DNA of 33,172 bases, from the NCBI GenBank assembly GCA_012837935.1, contig DUQG01000029.1, positions 1-33,172 of the forward strand, written 5' to 3'. Positions 1 to 7,965 of the stretch are shown here, in pieces (position 1 is the first letter of the stretch; every line of letters begins with the position of its first letter). The DNA is from Bacteroidales bacterium. GTDB lineage: Bacteria; Bacteroidota; Bacteroidia; Bacteroidales; Paludibacteraceae. A program made the position numbers and the translations under genes. The notes under the pieces were generated by a model. It ran no database searches. It saw only the letters and a list, made by a program, of their open reading frames with translations, and was not told the origin of the DNA.

Positions 1-1074
<1,074 letters not shown>

Positions 1075-1134
1075 TTATTAATTTAGTTAGTAATATAGTT
1101 TTTTATTCTATTTGTTTAATGTGTTGTAAAGATT

Positions 1135-1323
1135 AAACTTCGTAGAAGTTTCCTGTGCATAACCCCCAATTTTAATTGGGGGATAACAACCAAATACGAT
1201 ATAAACACTGTAAGTGTTTTCCCATTTCCTATTATAGGAAACTCTTACAGAGTTTCGTTAAATTGTTTTGCCTATTCCCCCAGATAAATCTGGGGGTTAT
1301 TTATGGGTTTGTCCTACGGACAA
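1135..1323. repeat. Cluster of triloop mini-hairpins and two G/C-capped hairpins upstream of nifJ
   Basis: The 415-base gap 1066-1480 holds no gene. It contains seven small inverted repeats in under 200 bases. Four have exactly 7-bp stems and a 3-nt loop: 1135-1151 (AAACTTC-GTA-GAAGTTT), 1203-1219 (AAACACT-GTA-AGTGTTT), 1225-1241 (TTTCCTA-TTA-TAGGAAA) and 1239-1255 (AAACTCT-TAC-AGAGTTT). A fifth, at 1309-1323, has a 6-bp stem and a TAC loop. Two more, at 1163-1182 and 1277-1296, each start with CCCCC and end with GGGGG, with 9-bp stems and 2-nt loops. The gap separates two minus-strand genes, so part of it may end the upstream transcript, but no hairpin is followed by a clear T-run. Confidence 0.8.
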
Positions 1324-1480
1324 TTTTAATCGATTAACAGAGACTTTTTTATTACTAATTATGGAATAGAAATTACTTGTAAACACTGTCTAAATACTCT
1401 AATTCCGCCACTGCGGATTTACTCTTATTTTTTTTAACTAAAAACAGATTTTCTCAGTGTCTCTGTGTTTACATTAAAAA

Positions 1481-2659
1481 TCAATGTAAAAATCCAAATA
1501 ACCAAACGGGTATTTCGTTTTTCTGACCTAATCTTACGTCATCCATAGCATAAATGTTGTGCGAACGTGTTTTTTTATTTTCAATATTGCTCAAATAGGT
1601 AATATCAATTTTATTATCAATTAAAAAATCATTGTGTTTCTTTCCTTGACTAACTTTGTGCTTCGCGTGAAGTGCATTGTAAAGAAAAGTTTTCATCTCA
1701 TCGTCTTTTTTTACTTCATCTGTTAGCACATGCATGATGTTAGTGTTTTGCGGAAAAACAGCACGTGGTTTTTTCGGAAAATCTTCGCCTGCTTTGTATT
1801 GAAGATTCAATAATCGAGCATCCCGAAGGTATTTCAAATAATTCATTATCGTTGAACGAGAAGTTTGAATCTCATCGCTCAATTGGCTTATATTCAATGC
1901 GCAAGGTGCGCATTGCATAATTAGATTCAGCAGTTTTCTAATTTTTGGCAGATACTTCAAGTCAATCTGCTTTATCAATAAAATATCTACTTCCATCATC
2001 ATATTTATCGTTTTCAGTAGATTTTCAGAGTAGTTTCTGCTTTCCAAAAAAAACGGATAATAACCGTGATGTAAGTAGTCTGTAAAGTAATCTAATGGAT
2101 TGACAATATTACGAATTTTTTCTGATAATTCTATGGGATTTTGTAAAATTTCTTCGAGTTTGTAAGTCGAAAAATTATTTCCCGATTTTAAGTTTAAATA
2201 TTCACGGAATGAAAACCCTTGTAAATTATATACAGCAACAATATCTTTCAAGTATTCATTGTCTTCCACCAACCGCATAACCGATGAGCCGGAAAAGATT
2301 ATTTGTAAGTTGGGATACTTGTCGTAGCAGGTTCGCAGTTCTTTTGACCAATTTTCATATTTGAAAATTTGATCTAATAGCAACGTTTTTCCACCTTGCT
2401 TGCAAAATTCGCCTGCAAAATCGACCAACGAGTTAGTCGTAAAGTATAAATTATTGAAATTTACATAGAGACAAGCTCTGTTGTTTGCGCCAAAATGTTC
2501 TTTAGCGTATTGGAGTAGGAAAGTGGTTTTACCCACACCACGACTTCCCTTAATTCCTATCATGCGATGCGTCCAATCAATCTCATCCATCAGCAATCTT
2601 CGAACAGGCGATGTAACGTGCTCTACTAAGTATTTATGGGTTTTGTGGAAGTTTTCCAT
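1481..2659 (-). CDS. AAA-family ATPase with DUF4143-type C-terminal region
   Basis: This 392-residue protein belongs to the AAA_14/DUF4143 group of ATPases that are widespread and often multicopy in Bacteroidales; their cellular role is not established. The Walker A motif GSRGVGKT is at residues 38-45. The Walker B strand TLLLDQI is at 92-98, followed by the group-typical KYENW and by a sensor-like IIFSGSS near 120-126. GFSFREYL at 148-155 is the usual link into the C-terminal half. Residues about 240-290 look like a winged helix (ISQLSDEIQTSRSTIMNYLK). The Walker B position normally held by glutamate is glutamine (codon CAA), which is unusual for an active member. The gene is monocistronic with a good promoter just upstream. 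Family assignment is confident, function unknown. Confidence 0.88.
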   Translation of the reverse strand: MENFHKTHKYLVEHVTSPVRRLLMDEIDWTHRMIGIKGSRGVGKTTFLLQYAKEHFGANNRACLYVNFNNLYFTTNSLVDFAGEFCKQGGKTLLLDQIFKYENWSKELRTCYDKYPNLQIIFSGSSVMRLVEDNEYLKDIVAVYNLQGFSFREYLNLKSGNNFSTYKLEEILQNPIELSEKIRNIVNPLDYFTDYLHHGYYPFFLESRNYSENLLKTINMMMEVDILLIKQIDLKYLPKIRKLLNLIMQCAPCALNISQLSDEIQTSRSTIMNYLKYLRDARLLNLQYKAGEDFPKKPRAVFPQNTNIMHVLTDEVKKDDEMKTFLYNALHAKHKVSQGKKHNDFLIDNKIDITYLSNIENKKTRSHNIYAMDDVRLGQKNEIPVWLFGFLH

Positions 2660-2679
2660 AGGGTTTCGATTAGCTTTTA

Positions 2680-2710
2680 CAAAAATAGATAAAATAATTG
2701 ATTTTGCAAA
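2680..2710 (-). promoter_or_regulatory. Bacteroidota-type promoter for the AAA ATPase gene
   Basis: Read on the minus strand, 2710-2707 is TTTG (-33 element) and 2687-2680 is TATTTTTG, matching the -7 consensus TAnnTTTG, with 19 nt between them. The start codon at 2659 lies about 20 bases downstream of the -7 box, giving a very short leader. Both elements and the spacing fit the primary sigma factor consensus described for Bacteroides. Confidence 0.65.
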
Positions 2711-2735
2711 GTGGACTTTACAAAATGAGTGTTTT

Positions 2736-2810
2736 TTTTAAGATGTTCGGATTTTTATTAGTTTGGTTGTTTAGTTGTTTTATATGAGGTGCGTTGGCTG
2801 CCAGCCGACG
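2736..2810. repeat. Short repeated-word stretch followed by a triloop hairpin
   Basis: Bases 2736-2784 hold words of the GTTCGG / GTTTGGTTGTTTAGTTGTT type, the reverse complement of the CCGAACAAC words seen in other gaps of this window. They are followed at 2792-2810 by a hairpin with an 8-bp stem (one G-T pair) and a GCC triloop, CGTTGGCT-GCC-AGCCGACG. The hairpin sits between divergent genes, so it is not a terminator for either. It resembles the hairpins at 20084-20142. Confidence 0.55.
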
Positions 2811-2829
2811 ATTATTGTATAAAAAGTGA

Positions 2830-2837
2830 TATATTTG
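2830..2837 (+). promoter_or_regulatory. -7 box of a promoter for the HD hydrolase gene
   Basis: TATATTTG matches the TAnnTTTG -7 consensus exactly and lies 15 bases before the ATG at 2853. No good TTTG is present at the -33 distance; the triloop hairpin at 2792-2810 occupies that place. Transcription from here would give an almost leaderless mRNA. Confidence 0.45.
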
Positions 2838-2852
2838 TACTAAATATAATTT

Positions 2853-3353
2853 ATGAAAAGGACAAAACAAAATCAAGAAGCCATAAAAATTGCAGCGCAA
2901 ATGGCGGCAGAAATTCATCGTGGACAAATAGACAAAGGCGAGAACGATTATTTTGCCGGACATCTTACAAGCGTGGCTTCGATGGGAAAAACGTGGAAAG
3001 AGCAAGTCTTAGGTTATCTGCACGATGCTGCCGAAGATACGCCTATTACAGAAATGGAAGTAATGAATCAACTTCAAGAAAAACTTGCGGAAAAATTAAC
3101 TGCTGTTGAATTTGATGAACTGCTTACAGCGCTACAATTATTAAATAATAAGCACAGTGAAACAAGAGAAGAGTATTTATCCAAAGTAGTAACAAATTCG
3201 TTGGCTGCAAGAGTGAAGTTGAACGATTTGACCAACAACATGGATTTAACAAGACTCTCAAACCCTACAGAAAAGGATTTAGAGCGTGTGGAACGCTACA
3301 AAAAAGAGATTGAAATGGTGAAAAAGAGTTTGTCAAGTTTAGAGAATAAGTAA
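2853..3353 (+). CDS. Stand-alone SpoT/Mesh1-type HD hydrolase (candidate small alarmone hydrolase)
   Basis: This 166-residue protein consists of essentially one HD domain. Visible metal-site candidates are H37, the HD pair at 57-58 (YLHDAAEDT), E61/D62 and D125 in VKLNDLTNNMDL at 121-132, which corresponds to the KLADRLHNM segment of RelA/SpoT hydrolase domains. The N-terminal segment (AAEIHRGQIDKGENDYFAGH) also follows the RelA/SpoT HD pattern. There is no synthetase, TGS or ACT domain. Known single-domain relatives such as Mesh1 hydrolyse (p)ppGpp or, in animals, NADPH; the substrate here is inferred from family only. The 3' end overlaps the convergent zupT gene by 15 bases. Family assignment is good, substrate uncertain. 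Confidence 0.8.
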   Translation: MKRTKQNQEAIKIAAQMAAEIHRGQIDKGENDYFAGHLTSVASMGKTWKEQVLGYLHDAAEDTPITEMEVMNQLQEKLAEKLTAVEFDELLTALQLLNNKHSETREEYLSKVVTNSLAARVKLNDLTNNMDLTRLSNPTEKDLERVERYKKEIEMVKKSLSSLENK

Positions 3354-4127
3354 ACTAGCTGCCATTACTGCCATTCCGATAATAAATCCGATAATAGAAA
3401 CATGGTGTTCACCGTATTTTTCAGCAGCCGGAAGCAGTTCGTCCACAGAGATATAGACCATAATTCCTGCTACGCCCGCCATGATTATTCCCAAAATAAA
3501 AGGATTTAAGAACTGGTTCAAAATCAAAAAACCTATCAAACCACCAATTGGCTCAGCAATCCCCGATGAAAACGAGAGCCAAAATGCTTTCGAACGGCTG
3601 CCCGTGGAATGATAGAGTGGAACAGCCACAGCAATTCCTTCGGGGATATTGTGAATAGCGATAGCAATGGCGATTGGAATAGCTAAATCCGGTGCAACCA
3701 TAGCCGATGCAAAAGTGGCAATTCCTTCCGGAAAGTTGTGAATGGCAACAGCCAACGCGGTCATCAAGCCCACACGTTTTAATTTGCTGTTTTTCTTTTT
3801 TTCCATGTCTTCCACTTTGTGCATTTCGTGCGGGTTTTCTTCATGTGGAATCAACATATCAATCAAAAATATCAGCGCTATTCCCCCGAAAAATGCTAAA
3901 ACAGTATATAATGCTGCATTAGAGTTTGTTTCGGACATCAGTGATGTGGCTTGTGGAAATAATTCTACAAACGAAACATAAATCATTACACCTGCCGAAA
4001 GTCCCAAAGCAAAAGACAGGAATTTTGTGTTGGTGCGCTTGGTGAAAACCGCTAAAGCACTTCCAATCCCGGTGCTCAGCCCTGCAAAAAGCGTGATTAA
4101 AAATGCGAAAAGAAAATTGTTTTCCAT
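3339..4127 (-). CDS. zupT: ZIP-family divalent metal (zinc) transporter ZupT
   Basis: The 262-residue inner-membrane protein has eight likely hydrophobic segments and matches ZupT in length (about 257 residues in E. coli). The two metal-binding ZIP signatures are clear: HNFPEG at 130-135 in TM4 and HNIPEG at 159-164 in TM5. A His/Glu-rich cytoplasmic loop (HEENPHEMHK, 95-104) lies between TM3 and TM4, as usual in ZIP proteins. The protein should import zinc and possibly other divalent cations. It lies 21 bases downstream of tsaB on the same strand, so the two are probably cotranscribed; no separate promoter box was seen. Its last 15 bases overlap the 3' end of the convergent HD-domain gene. 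Confidence 0.93.
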   Translation of the reverse strand: MENNFLFAFLITLFAGLSTGIGSALAVFTKRTNTKFLSFALGLSAGVMIYVSFVELFPQATSLMSETNSNAALYTVLAFFGGIALIFLIDMLIPHEENPHEMHKVEDMEKKKNSKLKRVGLMTALAVAIHNFPEGIATFASAMVAPDLAIPIAIAIAIHNIPEGIAVAVPLYHSTGSRSKAFWLSFSSGIAEPIGGLIGFLILNQFLNPFILGIIMAGVAGIMVYISVDELLPAAEKYGEHHVSIIGFIIGMAVMAASLLIL

Positions 4128-4148
4128 AATAAAATAACCGACAAAAAA

Positions 4149-4835
4149 TTAAAACATTTTTTTAGGTGTAGTTGCTTGAAATTCTTTCAAATAGAAAGGT
4201 TCAAAGTACGCTACATCAGCAAAATCTTTTTCTTGAAACTTCTTTTCTGCTGCGGCAATCATGTTTTTGGCTAAAATTTCTACATTGTCAATAAATACGG
4301 CATTCGGATGCGTGAGAGTTGATTTGCACTTTTCGGCACCATTCCCGAAGAAATAGACTTTACCTGTCGCCAACAGTTCAGCAAAAGAATTTTCTGTAAC
4401 AATTTCAGCATACACATCTTCTTTCAGTTCGAGAGTAGGAGTGTAGTGAGCCGTGTAAACTTCCATTCTACGCGCGTCAATCATAGGACAAAGCATAGCG
4501 TCAGTTTCTATCTCTGTGTGTGCTAGTGCACCTTGCGTCAAAACTTCAAGCGTAGGCACTGAAATAAGCGGAATATCCAAACCGTAGCAAAGTCCTTTGG
4601 CGGTTGAAACACCAATTCGCAATCCGGTATAAGAGCCCGGACCGCCACTCACAGCTACAGCATCAAGTTTGAGGTTTTCTGCTTTTAATTTTTCCAAAGC
4701 CTTCTCAATAAACGGACTAAGCATGGTTGCGTGGTTTAATCCGTTACTGTTGGACAGTTCAAAAATGGATTTTCCTTTGCAACTTAGAGCCACCGAACAC
4801 ACATTTGTGGAAGTTTCTATATGAAGTATTATCAT
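4149..4835 (-). CDS. tsaB: tRNA threonylcarbamoyladenosine biosynthesis protein TsaB
   Basis: This 228-residue protein is an ASKHA-fold partner in the synthesis of N6-threonylcarbamoyladenosine at position 37 of ANN-decoding tRNAs; it acts in the cytoplasm with TsaD and TsaE. The N-terminal strand ILHIETSTN and the diagnostic segment SGGPGSYTGLRIGVSTAKGL at 63-82 are both present. Length matches the family. It is the first gene of a probable tsaB-zupT unit. The upstream gap lacks a clear TAnnTTTG box. Confidence 0.95.
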   Translation of the reverse strand: MIILHIETSTNVCSVALSCKGKSIFELSNSNGLNHATMLSPFIEKALEKLKAENLKLDAVAVSGGPGSYTGLRIGVSTAKGLCYGLDIPLISVPTLEVLTQGALAHTEIETDAMLCPMIDARRMEVYTAHYTPTLELKEDVYAEIVTENSFAELLATGKVYFFGNGAEKCKSTLTHPNAVFIDNVEILAKNMIAAAEKKFQEKDFADVAYFEPFYLKEFQATTPKKMF

Positions 4836-4900
4836 GAAAAGTTTTCTGTTTCTTTATGATTTTTTGCGGTTAAACGAAATGTCAAAAATGCTACATTTAT

Positions 4901-4979
4901 AACATTAAGAAGTTAAGTTTTAATTAAGATTTCATTAAGCAGGTCTTAATGTTTCTAAACTTCTTAATTAATCTTAATG
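4901..4979. repeat. ATTAAGA word cluster with inverted repeats, upstream of tsaB
   Basis: The gap 4836-5271 (436 bases) contains no gene. Its first part has about eight near-copies of ATTAAGA/TCTTAAT in both orientations. AACATTAAGA at 4901-4910 is the exact reverse complement of TCTTAATGTT at 4944-4953. Further partial copies run to 4979, so several alternative hairpins are possible. There is no T-run typical of a terminator. Confidence 0.6.
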
Positions 4980-4985
4980 GTTTGC

Positions 4986-5280
4986 TCTATCGCAACAACC
5001 GAATAACAGCATAGCGTAATAACAACTAAATAATATCCGAACTTCAAAACATCTATTCCCTACGGGAAATACTTGTCAGGTGTGAACAATTTTCTATTGA
5101 TGTTTATTCCTACGGGAAATTTTCATTCAAATATCCGAATATCCAAAAATCTAATTGCTGGCTGTCCCGATATCATGACAATACACCTACAGTCTCGAAC
5201 AACCAAACGAATAAACATCCAAACCTATAAACAGCCGAACAACCGAACATCCGTCATCGGTCATCCGACATCTATTTCTC
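4986..5280. repeat. CCGAAC/ATCCGAA word stretch with two TAC-loop hairpins
   Basis: This part of the gap is built from degenerate words such as AACAACCGAA, ATATCCGAA, AACATCC and CCGAACAACCGAACATCC, all in the same orientation. Two hairpins with a TAC loop are embedded: 5056-5068 (TTCCC-TAC-GGGAA) and a degenerate copy at 5107-5118. No protein-coding signal is evident; the short open frame across it is composed of the repeat words. Confidence 0.6.
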
Positions 5281-5940
5281 TCTACCCGCAAGTTGAAAAA
5301 AGTAGGCTAAATTAACCGATAGATTCAGATGATTTGAATTGTTGAAATAGTCACTTTTTGTGTTTGTAAATACATCGCCTAATCCGTAATATGCCCTAAC
5401 TTCGAATTGATAAAGTCCGGCTTTTTTCGTTTTCAGATTATATCCCAATCCGGCTGTAATTCCGTAATCGAATTTAAAATGCACAGGTTTAATATGTTGC
5501 TCTTGTATTGAATTTTCTGTGTTATTTTCAATTACTTTTTCGCTAAGCAGATAACTAAATTTTGGTCCTAAGTTAAAAATAAATCGACTGCTTTTTCCAA
5601 AATAGATATGAGTCAGAAAAGGCATTTCAATATAGTCCAACTGTCTTGTGTATAGGTTGTTGGCTTCACGCCATCCGCGTTGTGAATAGTTAAGTTCCAG
5701 TTGTAGTCCGAAGTGCTTCTCAGTTACGTATCTGAATGCAAGTCCACCATTATAACCCAATAGGTAACTTTGCTGAACTTTCGGGTTAAAAAACATCATG
5801 CTTCCGGTAGCACCGCCGGATACACCCAAATAAATTTCAGGTGGATCGAGCAAAATGGTTTGAGCTTTTGTGTGGTTTGTACTAAAAAAGAAAAACCCAA
5901 AACACAGAAACAGTAAAACTTTAATTCGATTTTGCTTCAT
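5272..5940 (-). CDS. Outer-membrane beta-barrel protein, PorT-like family
   Basis: This 222-residue protein has a signal peptide (residues 1 to about 27, hydrophobic core VLLFLCFGFFFF, cleavage near AQ|T). It continues as alternating amphipathic strands ending in an aromatic-rich segment (LNLSVNLAYFFQLAG), which is typical of 8-10 stranded barrels of the OMP_b-brl_2/PorT type. Segments such as YLGVSGGATGSMMFF and RFIFNLGPKFSYLLS fit that family. It should sit in the outer membrane. The gene overlaps the end of the upstream LysM/binding-protein gene by 20 bases, so the two are translationally coupled and probably act together. Whether it is the T9SS component PorT itself cannot be decided from sequence reading, so no symbol is given. 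Confidence 0.78.
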   Translation of the reverse strand: MKQNRIKVLLFLCFGFFFFSTNHTKAQTILLDPPEIYLGVSGGATGSMMFFNPKVQQSYLLGYNGGLAFRYVTEKHFGLQLELNYSQRGWREANNLYTRQLDYIEMPFLTHIYFGKSSRFIFNLGPKFSYLLSEKVIENNTENSIQEQHIKPVHFKFDYGITAGLGYNLKTKKAGLYQFEVRAYYGLGDVFTNTKSDYFNNSNHLNLSVNLAYFFQLAGREK

Positions 5941-7714
5941 CTTCTATTAAGTACAAATTTTGATTAATAAAACCACCTTTGTTTCCTACACGTTGGAAGT
6001 CAAAATTGGACTGCACGCCATTGGTGAAACGAATCGGACTATCGGATTTGATAAAGCTAAATCCATCTTTCAGCATGGTGGAAAGGAAGAATGTCGTCAA
6101 GTCATAACCTAAAAGGTCAAATCGCGGGTTGGTGATTGGACGCATATCGCCATAATATTTTTTGAATTCACTTTCGTAGAATTGCGTAGCAGTCATATGT
6201 CCATTAAATGGCGAAACGTAGTACATTTTTGGCTTTTTACCGCTCACTGCTCGCCATGAATATTGACCAATTACGCCGATATTATATTTTGAGCTTAAAG
6301 TGTGAAGGTCAGATAGATGAATCTGAACTTGATTGAAACGCTCACTGTCGAAAATAAAGATATTCGCAGCCGATGCCGATAGATAATTTTCCACTTGGCT
6401 CATATCCGAACTTTTGATTTTTTTGAAAGAAATTTTCTGTCTGCTCAATTGTTTGGTCAGGATATTAAAAATGTCAATATCATCTTCTGATTTGCCTGCA
6501 TTGCCCGTTTCTACAAATATTATATTGCTGCTTGCAAATTGTGTTTTCAGTTTATTTGCCAAAAAATCCACCTGCGTTTCTTGATCGGGGTTAAATTGGA
6601 AAATATACGGATTGCTGTCGATGTAGCTAACCTTTGAACTGAACGGAATTACGGTATGGATTTTATGTCTTTTCGCAAAATCGGTCAGCACCGGAATCTG
6701 TGCAGTGTACGCAGGTCCTATAATTAAGTCCATTTCTTGCAATTCAGGCTTATTAATCACTTCATGCACTTTTGTTTCCGTTTTCTCGATATCAAAAGTG
6801 TGAATTTCAAAGTTCATGCTGCCGTTTTTGGCGTTGTTGATAGCTAGTAATGAACCTAAATAAAAATCAATGAATTTATCAATTGTAGTGTCTTTATTGC
6901 CGTTATCTAGCATAAATGGCAGTAAATAAGCCACTTTATAAGTAGTTTTTACTACTTTAGGTCTTTCTATTGCTTTTGGAACCTGCGCTTCGATTGTGGT
7001 CTGTTTCATGCCGGATTTAAGCGGAATATTGATTACGGTTCCTGCTTTCAGTCCGTCGGTCATATCCGGATTGGCAGCTTCAATTTCAGCCACAGTTACA
7101 TTATATTGTCTGCTTAATGAAAATAAAGTCTCTTTTTGAGCTACTTTGTGCTTTATAAAATTGCCTTCCGCACCAATATGAAGCGTTCTTTCTGATGTAC
7201 GAGTCGGTTCAGTTTCTTTTTTTCTTTCAAAAAGTCTCTTTTTTTCAGTTTTTTGCTCAGGCTCTTTTCTTACCGGAATACGAAGCACATCGCCCGGCTG
7301 TATGCCACGCTCTTTCAATATAGGATTGGACTGAACGATAACATCTTGTGTTACGTTATACTTGCGACTAATAGCAAAAAGCGTCTGCCTGCGCTCAACC
7401 GTATGTAATACATATTCTATTCCCACTTCCTGCGAAGAAACAGAAACATTGCTTGCTGTCTCTTTTTTTGGAATAAGAATAACCTGCCCGGCTTTTAATC
7501 CGTCGTGAATTTCAGGGTTTATTCGGTTGATTTCAGCTTGCGTTACACCAAATCTTTTGCTGATGGAATATAATCCTTCACTCACTTGCACGGTATATTG
7601 ATAATACTCTTTGCCATCTATTGTTTTAACCGGATAGTTCAGTTGTTGCGAAAAAATGGCTTGTGAACAAATAAACAGGCTTAAAAAAAGCGTAAGATAA
7701 AACTTGATTTTCAT
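5921..7714 (-). CDS. Exported protein with three LysM domains and a periplasmic binding-protein domain
   Basis: The 597-residue product begins with a signal peptide (1 to about 22, ending AIFSQ). Three LysM domains follow at about 39-82, 102-148 and 187-232, each with the NP...L..G..I.IP pattern. A basic, Glu-rich linker (151-178) separates the second and third. From about 257 to the end is a type 1 periplasmic binding fold (Peripla_BP_6-like: TYKVAYLLPFMLDNG, DLIIGPAYTAQIPVLTDFAK, HTVIPFSSKV). LysM domains bind peptidoglycan; the binding fold normally holds amino acids or similar ligands. No ABC permease genes are nearby, so a sensor or wall-anchored scaffold role is more likely than import. 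It is the first gene of a two-gene unit with the overlapping barrel protein. Confidence 0.88.
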   Translation of the reverse strand: MKIKFYLTLFLSLFICSQAIFSQQLNYPVKTIDGKEYYQYTVQVSEGLYSISKRFGVTQAEINRINPEIHDGLKAGQVILIPKKETASNVSVSSQEVGIEYVLHTVERRQTLFAISRKYNVTQDVIVQSNPILKERGIQPGDVLRIPVRKEPEQKTEKKRLFERKKETEPTRTSERTLHIGAEGNFIKHKVAQKETLFSLSRQYNVTVAEIEAANPDMTDGLKAGTVINIPLKSGMKQTTIEAQVPKAIERPKVVKTTYKVAYLLPFMLDNGNKDTTIDKFIDFYLGSLLAINNAKNGSMNFEIHTFDIEKTETKVHEVINKPELQEMDLIIGPAYTAQIPVLTDFAKRHKIHTVIPFSSKVSYIDSNPYIFQFNPDQETQVDFLANKLKTQFASSNIIFVETGNAGKSEDDIDIFNILTKQLSRQKISFKKIKSSDMSQVENYLSASAANIFIFDSERFNQVQIHLSDLHTLSSKYNIGVIGQYSWRAVSGKKPKMYYVSPFNGHMTATQFYESEFKKYYGDMRPITNPRFDLLGYDLTTFFLSTMLKDGFSFIKSDSPIRFTNGVQSNFDFQRVGNKGGFINQNLYLIEDEAKSN

Positions 7715-7821
7715 AAGTCTAAAAGTTAAACAATCTCTATGTCGTTCTGTTGTAGAGAATTGTATGTTAAAATAAAAATCTTTGCAACGAACCGATAAGT
7801 TACAAATCTCCTAATTAACTG

Positions 7822-7829
7822 CAAATGTA
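7822..7829 (-). promoter_or_regulatory. Possible -7 box for the LysM/barrel operon
   Basis: The minus strand reads TACATTTG here, an exact TAnnTTTG match, about 107 bases upstream of the start at 7714. A matching -33 TTTG at the expected distance is absent, so support is moderate. The rest of the 251-base gap 7715-7965 is AT-rich and otherwise featureless. Confidence 0.35.
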
Positions 7830-7924
7830 CGAAAATTTATACATCATAAAGCTAGAAATTACAATAAATAAGCCATTTTTTTGTTTATTAAAATGTAAAT
7901 TTACTTTATTAAGTAGCTTTTAGC

Positions 7925-7932
7925 TAATTTTG
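7925..7932 (+). promoter_or_regulatory. -7 box for the T9SS cargo gene
   Basis: TAATTTTG matches TAnnTTTG and lies 33 bases before the ATG at 7966. The -33 region has only a weak TTTA-like match. Confidence 0.4.
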
Positions 7933-7965
7933 AAGTAGTTTTACAATCCATCATTATTTGTAAGT

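Noticed and set aside
1126-1135. A -7 box for nifJ on the minus strand
   Set aside because: The minus strand reads TAATCTTTAC, which has one base too many between TA and TTT and lacks the G.
4986-5280. A CRISPR-like array, because of the recurring short words
   Set aside because: Repeat units are shorter than 20 bases, degenerate and irregularly spaced, there are no uniform spacers, and no cas gene lies nearby.
5073-5315. An 80-codon open frame on the plus strand between the tsaB gap and the barrel gene
   Set aside because: It is made of the CCGAAC/ATCCGAA repeat words, and its protein has no recognisable pattern.
5272-5940. Calling the barrel protein PorT, the T9SS component
   Set aside because: The OMP_b-brl_2 family is large. 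Motif reading does not separate PorT from its many paralogues, and no other T9SS machinery gene is adjacent.
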